A stretch of 64,000 nt of DNA, taken from assembly GCA_934569225.1 (NCBI GenBank), contig CAKTKC010000007.1, positions 1 to 64,000 of the forward strand. Direction: 5' to 3'. Origin of the DNA: an uncultured Oscillospiraceae bacterium (GTDB taxonomy: Bacteria; Bacillota; Clostridia; Oscillospirales; Oscillospiraceae). This document shows positions 1-7,779 of the stretch, one piece after another. Below the pieces are notes generated by a model. That model saw nothing but the letters and a program-made list of their open reading frames with translations, was not told the origin of the DNA and did no database searches. The position numbers were made by a program, and so were the translations under genes. Every line of letters starts with the position of its first letter. Within the stretch, counting starts at the first letter, position 1.

Positions 1-70
1 AGAAGTTAAGCTCACAAGCGCCGACAATACTTGGCGGGTGACTGCCCGGAAAGATAGGTAATGCCAACAT
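1..70 (+). rRNA. rrf: 5S rRNA, 3' part (5' end outside the window)
   Basis: The first 70 bases match the 3' half of bacterial 5S rRNA, including AGAAGTTAAGC, the GCGCCGA loop region and the closing GCCAAC. A hairpin with a T-rich tail follows at once. The start of the gene and any 16S/23S genes lie upstream of the window. Confidence 0.85.
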
Positions 71-78
71 TTGAAAAA

Positions 79-104
79 CTCCATCCGATTGGATGGAGCT
101 TTTC
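79..104 (+). terminator. Rho-independent terminator after 5S rRNA
   Basis: CTCCATCC / GGATGGAG form an 8-bp stem around a GATT loop, followed by CTTTTC. It directly follows the 5S rRNA and probably ends the rRNA operon. An in-frame ATG at 93 lies inside this stem and is therefore an unlikely start for the next gene. Confidence 0.75.
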
Positions 105-170
105 GTTATGCTCCGGAAAGGAACTGCACAAACCCGGGCGTTCTTGCATATCCTGACCAGAGGTGATATT

Positions 171-1097
171 TTGCCTATCGTGAGAACCGATGTACCAATG
201 ACCTCCGCGCTTTGCGAGGAAACGATATTGAGACTGGCGGATACATATCCTTTTTTGCGGACGGAGGTGCTGACCGCCACGGCGTTTGGACGGCCGGTGC
301 GCACCCTGACCATCGGGGAGGGCGACCGGAAAGTGATCTACTCCGCTGCCCACCACGCCAATGAGTGGATCACCACGCCGCTGATTTTGAAATTCATAGA
401 GGAACTTGCGGAGGCGGTTCAGAATCAGGTGCGGCTTTACGGTGTGGAAGCCCGGAACATCGTCCGGGCGGCGACCATTTATACCGTGCCGATGGTTGAC
501 CCGGACGGTGTGGATCTGGTCACGGGAGCGATCGAAACCGGGACATTGCAATATGCGGCGGCGCAGCGGCTGTCGGATAATTACCCGCAGATCCCCTTCC
601 CGGAGGGATGGAAGGCCAACCTGCTGGGGGTGGATCTGAACTTGCAGTATCCGGCGGGATGGTTGCGGGCGCGGGAGATCAAATTTTCCCAGGGCTACAC
701 CAGGCCGGGACCACGGGATTATGTGGGGCGTGCGCCGCTGAATCAGCGGGAGTCTATTGCGCTGGCGGATTTTACCCAGGAAATCGACCCGGCGCTGGTT
801 CTGGCGTACCACACCCAGGGAAAGGTGATTTACTGGCAGTTTCAGGATTACGAGGTTCCCGGCGCCCGGGAATTGGGGGAGGAATTTGCGCGGCTCAGCG
901 GTTACGAGCTGGCGGATACGCCCTATGAATCCAGCTTCGCCGGATATAAGGACTGGTTTATTCAGAAATTCCGTCGGCCGGGGTATACCATCGAGGCCGG
1001 TTCCGGACAGAATCCGCTGCCCATCGAGCAGTTACCGGAAATCTACCGGGACAATCTGGGAATTCTGGTAACGGCGGCACTGGGGCTGCCGCAGTAA
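171..1097 (+). CDS. M14 family zinc carboxypeptidase (gamma-D-glutamyl-diaminopimelate peptidase type)
   Basis: The protein (about 308 residues) has the M14 zinc signature HHANE near residues 61-65, a later zinc histidine in LAYHTQG, the block GVDLNLQYPAGW, and the C-terminal IEAGSGQNPLP. These blocks resemble bacterial gamma-D-Glu-diamino acid endopeptidases, which cut peptidoglycan stem peptides; a role in muropeptide turnover or recycling is inferred. No LysM domain or signal peptide is seen, so it is probably cytoplasmic. I chose the TTG at 171 because AGAGGTGAT lies just upstream and the conserved N-terminal region (PTDVP-like, TYPFLR) begins there. The ATG at 93 lies in the rRNA terminator; the ATG at 198 is a later alternative. 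Confidence 0.8.
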   Translation: MPIVRTDVPMTSALCEETILRLADTYPFLRTEVLTATAFGRPVRTLTIGEGDRKVIYSAAHHANEWITTPLILKFIEELAEAVQNQVRLYGVEARNIVRAATIYTVPMVDPDGVDLVTGAIETGTLQYAAAQRLSDNYPQIPFPEGWKANLLGVDLNLQYPAGWLRAREIKFSQGYTRPGPRDYVGRAPLNQRESIALADFTQEIDPALVLAYHTQGKVIYWQFQDYEVPGARELGEEFARLSGYELADTPYESSFAGYKDWFIQKFRRPGYTIEAGSGQNPLPIEQLPEIYRDNLGILVTAALGLPQ

Positions 1098-1105
1098 GAC
1101 TGGTC

Positions 1106-1963
1106 TTACACGCTTACGTCCATGTGGGACTCGAGAATCATGGTCTCATCGGTGAGCGGATGGGTGAATTCCAGCCGATGGGCGCAGAGCATCTGATAGG
1201 GCAGACCCAGCTCGTCGGAAAATCGACGGGATTCTTCCGTGCCGTACTGCGGGTCGCCCAGAATCGGGAAGCCCATGTAGGCGCAGTGTACCCGCAGCTG
1301 ATGGGTACGGCCTGTCACCGGGCGCAACGCAAGCTTGCAGATTTGCCCGTCCCGGTGAAGCACCTCGAATTCCGTCACAGAGGGCTTGCCCTCGGGACTG
1401 ACCTGCCGCAGAAGACTGGGAAGGGGCAGGCGGGCAATGGGGGCGTCGATCACGCCGGTATCCGTGTCGGGGCCGCCGAAGGTGAGGGCGTGGTAGGTTT
1501 TCTTCACCGCCGCGTCCTGGAGAAGCGCATGAAGATGGGCGTTTTTTGCCAGCAGGACGATGCCGAAGGTGTCCCTGTCCAGCCGGGTCACGGGATGGAA
1601 CGCGGATTTCTGACTGGTTCTGTGGTAGTAACCGGCCACAAGGTTCGCGAGAGTTCCCTGATTCGTCGCCCGGGAGGGATGAATCAGCATTCCGGCGGGC
1701 TTGTCCACCACCAGAATGCCCTCATCCTCGTAGAGAACCGTCAGTTCTCCATCCTCGGCGGGGTACTCCGGCTCTGGCTCGTCTAACAGGACGGTAATGA
1801 CATCTCCAGGCTGGACGGGGTAGTTCGTGTGCTGAGGCAGTCCGTTCACGCAAATCCCGCCGCTCCATTTCAGCCGGTTCATCAGGCCGGAGGACATTTT
1901 CAGCTCCCGACGCAGAAAGGAGGAGAGCCGCCCGCTCCGGGCGGCGGTGCAGGTTAAGTTCAT
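1106..1963 (-). CDS. RluA family pseudouridine synthase
   Basis: A 285-residue rRNA/tRNA pseudouridine synthase. The N-terminal 70 residues look like an S4 RNA-binding domain (MNRLKWSGGICVNG, PGDVITV). The catalytic domain follows, with the RluA motif TRLDRDTFGIVLLAKN carrying the catalytic Asp, then GRTHQLRVH and GDPQYG. It isomerises uridine in structured RNA; which position cannot be told from sequence. The ATG at 1963 has AAAGGAGGA at the best distance; a second ATG at 1969 is too close to it. It converges on the peptidase gene, leaving 8 bp between the stops. Confidence 0.88.
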   Translation of the reverse strand: MNLTCTAARSGRLSSFLRRELKMSSGLMNRLKWSGGICVNGLPQHTNYPVQPGDVITVLLDEPEPEYPAEDGELTVLYEDEGILVVDKPAGMLIHPSRATNQGTLANLVAGYYHRTSQKSAFHPVTRLDRDTFGIVLLAKNAHLHALLQDAAVKKTYHALTFGGPDTDTGVIDAPIARLPLPSLLRQVSPEGKPSVTEFEVLHRDGQICKLALRPVTGRTHQLRVHCAYMGFPILGDPQYGTEESRRFSDELGLPYQMLCAHRLEFTHPLTDETMILESHMDVSV

Positions 1964-2064
1964 GGTCATGTCCTCCTTTGCCATCTTAAACAAGTGTTTA
2001 CAAATCCGCCACACCTGCGGGGGAAATAAATGGTATGATACAAAAAAACCATGGAGGTGATTGT

Positions 2065-2472
2065 ATGCGGAAAATGCTTGCCTGTATTTTGCTCTGCGCT
2101 TTGGCGCTGAGCCTTTCCGGCTGCGGCGGAAACGCAGAGAATGCTGCCGTCATTGACATGACTTCCGAAATCTACACGCAGGAGGACTATCTCGCGGCCG
2201 TTCAGGCTGTGAAGACCGGCTTCCGGGATTTTCAGGGATGCACGCTGACGGAAATCTCCTATGCCGGAGACGAAACCGTCCAAGAGGAGCAGGCGTACAT
2301 CCTGGGCTCCGGGGACTATGACGAGGGAATTGTCCTGCTGTCCTCCTTCACCGTGGATGAACACGGCGGCGACGGCTCGTTGGAGCCGAACGGCACCTAC
2401 ACCCGCTGGGGCTGGTATCTCGCCAGAAAGAACGGCGGGAAGTGGAACATCGTAACCTGCGGTTACGGCTGA
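2065..2472 (+). CDS. Small putative lipoprotein of unknown function
   Basis: A 135-residue protein with a lipoprotein signal peptide: MRKMLACILLCALALSLSGCGG, in which LSGC is the lipobox, so the mature protein should start at Cys and be membrane-anchored. The rest is acidic and contains TRWGWYLARKNGGKWNIVTCGYG, the type of ending seen in small secreted domains of Clostridia. I do not recognise the family. The ATG at 2065 follows ATGGAGGTGA. It is divergent from the pseudouridine synthase gene and ends at a shared bidirectional terminator. Confidence 0.7.
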   Translation: MRKMLACILLCALALSLSGCGGNAENAAVIDMTSEIYTQEDYLAAVQAVKTGFRDFQGCTLTEISYAGDETVQEEQAYILGSGDYDEGIVLLSSFTVDEHGGDGSLEPNGTYTRWGWYLARKNGGKWNIVTCGYG

Positions 2473-2482
2473 GCACAATCGT

Positions 2483-2515
2483 AAAAAGCCCGCTTCGTCA
2501 AGAAGCGGGCTTTTA
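2483..2515. terminator. Bidirectional terminator between lipoprotein gene and rplT
   Basis: GCCCGCTTC and GAAGCGGGC form a 9-bp perfect stem, with A5 on the left and T4 on the right. It can stop transcripts from both converging sides. Confidence 0.85.
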
Positions 2516-2518
2516 TAC

Positions 2519-2875
2519 TCAGTTCAGAGCGGCCTTGGCCTTATCGACAACAGCGGCAAACGCGGCGTTGTCCTGAATCGCCATCTCGGACAGGCTCTTG
2601 CGGTTCATCTCAATACCGGCCTTCTTCACACCGTTCATGAAGGTGGAGTAGTTCATGCCGTAGGGAGCGACAGCAGCGCTGATACGGGTGATCCACAGGC
2701 GGCGGTAGTCACGCTTCTTCTGCTTGCGGCCGACGAAAGCGTAGTTGCCGGACTTCATGACCTGCTGCTTGGCCATCTTGAAGTGCTTGGACTTGGAACC
2801 CCAGTAGCCCTTCGCCAGCTTCAGGGTAGCGTTTCTTCTCTTGCGCGTCATCATCGCGCCTTTCACTCTAGCCAT
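2519..2875 (-). CDS. rplT: 50S ribosomal protein L20
   Basis: 118 residues, the usual length. The N-terminus [26 protein letters not shown] and the body [12 protein letters not shown] and [24 protein letters not shown] are L20. L20 binds 23S rRNA early in 50S assembly and in Bacillus subtilis represses its own operon through the leader RNA. It is the last gene of infC-rpmI-rplT, and the terminator follows 4 bp after the stop. Confidence 0.97.
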   Translation of the reverse strand: MARVKGAMMTRKRRNATLKLAKGYWGSKSKHFKMAKQQVMKSGNYAFVGRKQKKRDYRRLWITRISAAVAPYGMNYSTFMNGVKKAGIEMNRKSLSEMAIQDNAAFAAVVDKAKAALN

Positions 2876-2897
2876 TTCTCAGTATCCTCCTTCTGCC

Positions 2898-3095
2898 TTA
2901 CTTGTAGGGAATCATTTTCTTGATTGCGTCCACATTGGTCATATCGGCATAAGCGGTCGCACGCAGATGGCGGGTACGCTTGGTAGTCTTCTTGGTCAGA
3001 ATGTGGCTCTTGTAAGCGCGGGCTCTTTTCACCTTACCGGTCTTGGTCAGGTTGAATCTCTTCTTCGCACCGCTGTGGGTTTTCAGCTTGGGCAT
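2898..3095 (-). CDS. rpmI: 50S ribosomal protein L35
   Basis: 65 residues, the usual length. [22 protein letters not shown] and the rest ([22 protein letters not shown]) are L35. It is a small basic component of the large ribosomal subunit, sitting between infC and rplT in the conserved order. An AAGGAGAAC sequence precedes the start. Confidence 0.97.
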   Translation of the reverse strand: MPKLKTHSGAKKRFNLTKTGKVKRARAYKSHILTKKTTKRTRHLRATAYADMTNVDAIKKMIPYK

Positions 3096-3136
3096 AGGTA
3101 GGTTCTCCTTCCGTAATCTAGTATATCGTGGTTGCG

Positions 3137-3655
3137 TTACTTGCTGTTCTTGGGGGTCAGGAACATTGCCATAAAGCGGCCTTCCAGCTTGGGGTTTTTC
3201 TCCATGCCGGCAATTTCAGAGCAGCTCGCGGCGAAGTCCATCAGCAGCTTCTCGCCCAGGTTGGTGTGCGCCATTTCACGGCCGCGGAAGCGGACGCTGA
3301 CCTTGACGCGGTTGCCGTCGTTCAGGAATTTCTGAGCGGCCTTGACCTTGGTGTTGAAGTCGTTGGTGTCGATGCTGGGACTCATGCGGATTTCCTTGAT
3401 CTCCACGACCCGCTGGTTCTTCTTGGCTTCCTTCTCCCGCTTCTTCTGATCGAAGCAGAATTTGGAATAGTCCATGATCTTGCAGACGGGAGGGGTTGCG
3501 TTGGGAGAGATCTTCACTAAGTCCATGCCCTGTTCTTCTGCCATGGCATTGGCCTGAGCGGAGGACATAATCCCCAGCTGTGCGCCGTCAGCGCCGATAA
3601 GCCGGATCTCCTTGTCCCGGATTTCCTCGTTGAGCTGATGATCTAATTTTGCGAT
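3137..3655 (-). CDS. infC: Translation initiation factor IF-3 (probable ATC start)
   Basis: IF-3 binds the 30S subunit and checks start-codon and initiator-tRNA pairing. The N-terminal domain ([19 protein letters not shown]), the linker ([20 protein letters not shown]) and the C-terminal domain ([34 protein letters not shown]) are all present. The start was chosen as ATC at 3655-3653. GGAGGTG lies six bases before it, and the protein then begins [10 protein letters not shown] as in relatives. An ATG at 3670 overlaps the Shine-Dalgarno sequence and would put the ribosome-binding site inside the gene. Rare start codons (ATT, ATC) are known for infC in other bacteria and make it self-controlling. 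It is first in the operon with rpmI and rplT. Confidence 0.93.
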   Translation of the reverse strand: MAKLDHQLNEEIRDKEIRLIGADGAQLGIMSSAQANAMAEEQGMDLVKISPNATPPVCKIMDYSKFCFDQKKREKEAKKNQRVVEIKEIRMSPSIDTNDFNTKVKAAQKFLNDGNRVKVSVRFRGREMAHTNLGEKLLMDFAASCSEIAGMEKNPKLEGRFMAMFLTPKNSK

Positions 3656-3677
3656 GGTAAGCACCTCCATTAACAAC

Positions 3678-3703
3678 AAAAAAGCGGATGCCAAAGCACC
3701 CGC
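3678..3703 (-). terminator. Attenuator hairpin in the infC leader (L20-leader type)
   Basis: On the minus strand GCGGGTGC-TTTG-GCATCCGC (8 bp, one G.U pair) is followed by six T residues, all upstream of the infC Shine-Dalgarno sequence. It lies within a leader of about 140 nt that begins at the promoter near 3801. This position fits the L20-controlled attenuators of Bacillota infC operons; I infer the family and have not folded the whole leader. Confidence 0.7.
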
Positions 3704-3800
3704 ACCAACCCCACCTGTCCCTCGCGGGAAAAGTGGAATATGAACCGTTTCGCGTCTGCTGACGGTGAGGCGGATGTTCAGCCTTCTTTATCACCCCGAT

Positions 3801-3829
3801 ATTTTAGCACGGTTCATAGCGGTTGTCAA
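3801..3829 (-). promoter_or_regulatory. Promoter of infC-rpmI-rplT
   Basis: The minus strand reads TTGACA, 17 bases, then TAAAAT: a near-consensus sigma-A promoter. Transcription would start near 3794, giving a leader of roughly 140 nt before infC. Confidence 0.85.
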
Positions 3830-3888
3830 GAGAAATTTTCCTCCCTGAAAAGACAGATTGCTTCTATTAAATAATCCAAAGAACACTA

Positions 3889-3917
3889 TTGACAATCAAA
3901 TGACCATGTGATACAAT
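3889..3917 (+). promoter_or_regulatory. Promoter of the DUF1836-hflK-hflC operon
   Basis: TTGACA, 17 bases, TACAAT on the plus strand, followed by AAAGGAGG and the ATG at 3946. Confidence 0.85.
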
Positions 3918-3945
3918 CAAAGAACAGAAGAAAGGAGGAAACATC

Positions 3946-4512
3946 ATGCAGTGGACAATTCCCGGCACGACCCTTCCGGGGCAGCGGGAGGACGCCGACC
4001 GGGTGGACAGCGTGTTTGAGGCGCTTTTTCTGGCGGGGGGACTGACCCTCAGCCAGGTGTCCGGCATCGCCGGGCTGGAGCCGTACATCATCCAGAACTG
4101 GGTCAAGCGGGGCTATCTTCAGCCGCCCCGGGGCAAGCGCTACGATATGGAGCAGGTCTGCCGCATCCTGAACATCAATTTGCTCAAGGGCGCGCTGACG
4201 CTGGAGCAGAGCTGCCAGCTGATCTCCTACATCAACGGCGACCTGACCGACGAAAGCGACGATCTGATCGACGACACCCTCCTGTATTTCTACTTCGTCC
4301 GTCTGGCAGCCCGGGCGCAGGACTTGGGGAACAAGAATGTCTGGGACGCTGCCCTGAAAGAGGTGACGGCCAGCTACCGCGAGCCGATCCCCGGCGCGGG
4401 AGAGAAGCTGGAAAAGGTGCTGAAGGTAATGCTTACCGCATGGCTGGCCGGTCGGCTGAAAGCTCAGGCGGAGCAGATGCTGGGAGAATTAACAATTAAA
4501 AAAGGAGAATAA
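3946..4512 (+). CDS. DUF1836 domain-containing protein
   Basis: A 188-residue protein. LTLSQVSGIAGLEPYIIQNWVKRGYLQPPRGKRYDMEQ is a MerR-like helix-turn-helix start (residues about 33-70). It is followed by the conserved INLLKGALTLEQSCQLISYINGDLTDESDDLIDD block typical of DUF1836 proteins of Clostridia. The function of the family is not known; DNA binding is inferred from the helix-turn-helix. It has its own strong promoter and stands four bases before the HflK-like gene, so the three genes probably form an operon. Confidence 0.82.
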   Translation: MQWTIPGTTLPGQREDADRVDSVFEALFLAGGLTLSQVSGIAGLEPYIIQNWVKRGYLQPPRGKRYDMEQVCRILNINLLKGALTLEQSCQLISYINGDLTDESDDLIDDTLLYFYFVRLAARAQDLGNKNVWDAALKEVTASYREPIPGAGEKLEKVLKVMLTAWLAGRLKAQAEQMLGELTIKKGE

Positions 4513-4516
4513 AGCA

Positions 4517-5524
4517 ATGGATGAAAACGGAACCTACAGCTGGCCGGGCGGCCAGAATGTAAGCCCAAAGAAAAAGCCGGATTTCAAACGAGCCGGACGT
4601 ACCGTGCTGGCCGTCGTGGCGGCACTGATCGTGCTGGCCGTCGCCCTTACTTGCTTCTACACTGTGGATGACAAGCAGCAGGCGGTGGTCACGACCTTCG
4701 GCAAGGTCACGGACGTCACCGAGGCGGGCGTCCACTTCAAGCTCCCACTGGGTATCCAGAAGGTGGAGAAGGTGGACGTGAACGTCTATCAGAAAATCGA
4801 GCTGGGCTATTCCAGCAGCGGAAGCAATTATGAGGTCAACGACAGCGAAAGCACCATGATCACCGGCGACTATAACATCGTCAACGTGGACTTTTTCGTG
4901 GAGTACAAGATTTCCGACCCGGTGCAGTACCTGTATTCCTCCAATGAGCCGGAACTGATCCTGCGCAACCTGATCCAGAGCCAGATCCGCAACGTGGTTG
5001 GCTCCTCCAGCGTGGACGCCGTTCTTACCGACGGCAAGGAGAGCATCCAAATGCAGGTCAAGGAGCTGGTCACGGAAATTCTGAAGGAATACGACATCGG
5101 CCTGACGCTGGTGGATGTGAAGATCCAGGACGCCGAGCCGCCCACCCAGGAGGTCATAGAGGCCTTCAAGGCCGTGGAGACCGCCAAGCAGCAGGCGGAG
5201 ACGGTCATCAACGACGCCAAAGCCTACCGCAACGCCCAGCTGCCCCAGGCTCAGGCTCAGGCCGACAAGCTGACCCAGAACGCGGAATACCTGAAACAGA
5301 AGCGCGTCAACGAAGCCGTTGAGAAGGTGGCCATGTTTGAGGCCATGTATTCCGAGTATGCCCAGAACCCCGCCATTACCCGCACGAGAATGTATTATGA
5401 GGCCATTTCTCAGGTGCTGCCCGGTGTGAAGCTCTACATCAACACCGGTGGTCAGGGCGGCGATGTCCAGATGCTCCTGCCGCTGGAATCTCTGGCGGGA
5501 ACCGAAGGAGGTAACGCGAAATGA
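4517..5524 (+). CDS. hflK: SPFH/band 7 membrane protein, HflK-like
   Basis: A 335-residue protein with a short Gly/Pro-rich cytoplasmic start, one membrane segment (about residues 30-50, VLAVVAALIVLAVALTCFY), then an SPFH/prohibitin domain (DDKQQAVVTTFGKVTDVTEAGVHFKLPLG). A long coiled-coil-prone helix follows (ETAKQQAETVINDAKAYRNAQLPQAQAQADKL). HflK and HflC form a cage around FtsH in Escherichia coli and tune its proteolysis; the same role is inferred here. The next gene overlaps it by ATGA, as expected for subunits made in equal amounts. Confidence 0.87.
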   Translation: MDENGTYSWPGGQNVSPKKKPDFKRAGRTVLAVVAALIVLAVALTCFYTVDDKQQAVVTTFGKVTDVTEAGVHFKLPLGIQKVEKVDVNVYQKIELGYSSSGSNYEVNDSESTMITGDYNIVNVDFFVEYKISDPVQYLYSSNEPELILRNLIQSQIRNVVGSSSVDAVLTDGKESIQMQVKELVTEILKEYDIGLTLVDVKIQDAEPPTQEVIEAFKAVETAKQQAETVINDAKAYRNAQLPQAQAQADKLTQNAEYLKQKRVNEAVEKVAMFEAMYSEYAQNPAITRTRMYYEAISQVLPGVKLYINTGGQGGDVQMLLPLESLAGTEGGNAK

Positions 5525-6396
5525 AGAAAACCGGTATTCTGATCGTACTGCTGGTGCTGGTGGGAATCCTGGCCGCCGGTTCCATGTTTACCGTGGCCGA
5601 GGACGAGTACGCCTGCACGGTACGGTTTTCCAAGATCATCGACACCACCAGTGAAGCTGGGCTGCACTTCAAGCTGCCCTTTGTGGACAGCGTGAAGTAT
5701 TTCACCGACGCCACCCAGCTTTACGACATTCCGCCCTCTGAGGTGCTGACCTCCGACAAGCAGAACATGACCGTGGACTGCTACATTCTGTGGAGGATTT
5801 CCGCCCCCAAGCTGTTCTACCAGACTCTCGGCTCCACGGCCAAGGCGGAGGAACGGCTGGACGCCATCACCTACAGCGCCCTGAAAACCGACATGGGCAC
5901 GCTTGCCCAGGCGGACATCATCAACATGAACGACGGCGCTGAGCGCAACACCATTTATGACGACATCACCGTCAAGGTGGACGCCGCGGCCAAGTCCTAC
6001 GGCATCCATGTGGAGGACGTGAAGATCAAGCGCTTCGACCTGCCGGAAAGCAACCTGAACGCGGTCTACGGCCGGATGATCTCCGAGCGGAACCAGATGG
6101 CGGAGAAGTACACCGCCGACGGCAACTATGACGCTTCCATCATCCGCAACGATGTGGACAAGCAGGTGAACATCATCGTCTCCGACGCCGAGGCGGCTGC
6201 CGCCAAGCTGGAGGCCGAGGGTGAGCAGGAGTACATGCGCCTGCTGGCGGAGGCTTACGGCACCCAGGACAAGAAGGACTTCTACGAGTTCTCTCTGGCG
6301 TTGGACGCACTGAAGGCCAGCCTGAACGGCGATGAAAAGACCGTCATTCTGGACGCCAATTCCGAGCTTGCCAAAATCCTTATGGGCGAGAAATAA
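5521..6396 (+). CDS. hflC: SPFH/band 7 membrane protein, HflC-like
   Basis: A 291-residue partner of the preceding protein: an N-terminal anchor (GILIVLLVLVGILAAGSMFTV), then an SPFH domain (DEYACTVRFSKIIDTTSEAGLHFKLPF, VDCYILWRI) and a helical C-terminal part (EAAAAKLEAEGEQEYMRLLAEAYG). The family assembles with HflK on the outer face of the membrane and controls FtsH access. The start codon overlaps the hflK stop. A hairpin-bearing repeat follows the stop and may end the transcript. Confidence 0.87.
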   Translation: MKKTGILIVLLVLVGILAAGSMFTVAEDEYACTVRFSKIIDTTSEAGLHFKLPFVDSVKYFTDATQLYDIPPSEVLTSDKQNMTVDCYILWRISAPKLFYQTLGSTAKAEERLDAITYSALKTDMGTLAQADIINMNDGAERNTIYDDITVKVDAAAKSYGIHVEDVKIKRFDLPESNLNAVYGRMISERNQMAEKYTADGNYDASIIRNDVDKQVNIIVSDAEAAAAKLEAEGEQEYMRLLAEAYGTQDKKDFYEFSLALDALKASLNGDEKTVILDANSELAKILMGEK

Positions 6397-6438
6397 GAAA
6401 TCACAGAAAAACGCACACCTGTCTTTTGATGGGTGGCC

Positions 6439-6620
6439 GTAAAACAGCCAATGGAGCGTATCGGTGCCGATACGCTCCATTTCTCATGCCGGGGCACACC
6501 CCCCTGGCTCTCCCTCTGGGAGAGCTGTCACCGAAGGTGACTGAGAGGGTATTGCAGCCTGATATACCCTCTCCGTCTTCGCTTCGCTCAGCCACCTCTC
6601 CCATAGGGAGAGGCAAGGGG
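6439..6620 (-). repeat. Palindromic intergenic repeat, copy A
   Basis: This is the inverted orientation of the element at 12828-13010. It begins with GTAAAACAGC and an AATGGAGCGTATC / GATACGCTCCATT hairpin. It continues with CCCTGGCTCTCCCTCTGGGAGAGC, GTCACCGAAGGTGAC, and ends CTCTCCCATAGGGAGAGGCAAGGGG. Several nested hairpins and outer ends of the CCCTTG-CTCTCCC type are visible. It sits in a gap between converging genes, holds no credible reading frame, and looks like a non-coding mobile or REP-like element. Confidence 0.8.
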
Positions 6621-6679
6621 TGCCTGCATTAAATGAAACAGGCACAGCGGATGATCCCGTCGTGCCTGTTCGTATTACG

Positions 6680-7606
6680 TTATTTCCACAGTCCGTCGGG
6701 GTACTTGCCCTCGTCGGTCATCCGGCGCAGGGCGGCTACCACCGCAGGCTTGTCGGCGGCGTAGGTCACGCCGTACCATTTGTCGGGGGAGGTCAGCACC
6801 GTGACCGTGGCCTTCTTCTCCGCGATGAGCTGGGACACCGCCAGGGGCAGGAAGAATTCGCCCTTGATGGGGTTCTCCACCAGCGCTTTGTCCAGGAAGG
6901 CCGGGAAACGGGCCTCCAACTCCTTCAGGAAGCTGGGGGTGTAGCCCCACAGGTTCATGGACACGGTGGTGTCGGCGGGAACGTCCACCCAGTGCTCACC
7001 GTCCTCGGTGAAGTGAATGCCGCCGGGATACTTCTCCACACGGGTGCGCTCGTCAATGCCGGTGAGGTGACCCTTGCCGTCGGTGACGCAGACGCCGCGG
7101 GCCACGCTGCCGTGATCCGTCACGGTCTTGCCCAGCTCGTAGCCCACCATGTAGTAGTCGTAAGTGTCTCCATCCTGGGCGTGGCAGAGGGCGTCATAGA
7201 TCACGCGGAAGGCGGAGGTGCCGTAATAGTCGTCGGAATTGATGACCGCAAAGGGGGCGTCACCGATGGCTTCCCGGGCGCACAGCACCGCGTGGCAGGT
7301 GCCCCAGGGCTTGGTGCGTCCCTCGGGGACGGTGTAGCCGGCGGGGATGTCGTCCAGCTCCTGATAGGCGTAACGGATCTCCATGGGGCATTTTTTCAGC
7401 CGCTCGCCCACGGTCTCCATGAAGTCCTTGCGGATGGCTTCCTTGATGATGATAACAGCGGTATCGAAACCGGCTTTGTGGGCGTCATAAAGGGAATAGT
7501 CCAGAATCGCTTCGCCCTGACTTCCGACAGGGTCGATCTGCTTCAATCCGCCGTAGCGGCTGCCCATACCGGCGGCCATGACGACGAGAATAGGTTTGCG
7601 TACCAT
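6680..7606 (-). CDS. Sugar-phosphate nucleotidyltransferase family protein
   Basis: A 308-residue protein opening with VVMAAGMGSRYGGLKQIDPVG, the nucleotide-binding signature of NTP transferases such as UTP-glucose-1-phosphate uridylyltransferase. SDDYYGTSAF is the family's Asp-containing metal/nucleotide region. It should couple an NTP to a sugar phosphate, or activate another small molecule; the substrate is not evident and the C-terminal part is not a typical GalU end. A GGAG sequence precedes the ATG. It stands alone on the minus strand between repeat copy A and gluQ. Confidence 0.75.
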   Translation of the reverse strand: MVRKPILVVMAAGMGSRYGGLKQIDPVGSQGEAILDYSLYDAHKAGFDTAVIIIKEAIRKDFMETVGERLKKCPMEIRYAYQELDDIPAGYTVPEGRTKPWGTCHAVLCAREAIGDAPFAVINSDDYYGTSAFRVIYDALCHAQDGDTYDYYMVGYELGKTVTDHGSVARGVCVTDGKGHLTGIDERTRVEKYPGGIHFTEDGEHWVDVPADTTVSMNLWGYTPSFLKELEARFPAFLDKALVENPIKGEFFLPLAVSQLIAEKKATVTVLTSPDKWYGVTYAADKPAVVAALRRMTDEGKYPDGLWK

Positions 7607-7779
7607 TCAAATTCTCCTTTTTTGTTTTTCGGCGGCGCGATGGAGCTGCGCGGCGCCGCCCGTTTCATGGGGGTGGATTCATTATAACGTGAAATCTGCT
7701 GTAAAGCAAGGGAAGACAGGACTTTTTGTGCATAGTGTCGAGAAAATCGGCTTTCGGACGGAAAACCGGCGGGAAGGTC

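Noticed and set aside
93-170. ATG at 93 as start of the M14 peptidase
   Set aside because: It lies within the 5S rRNA terminator stem and adds residues without resemblance to the family; TTG at 171 has a good ribosome-binding site.
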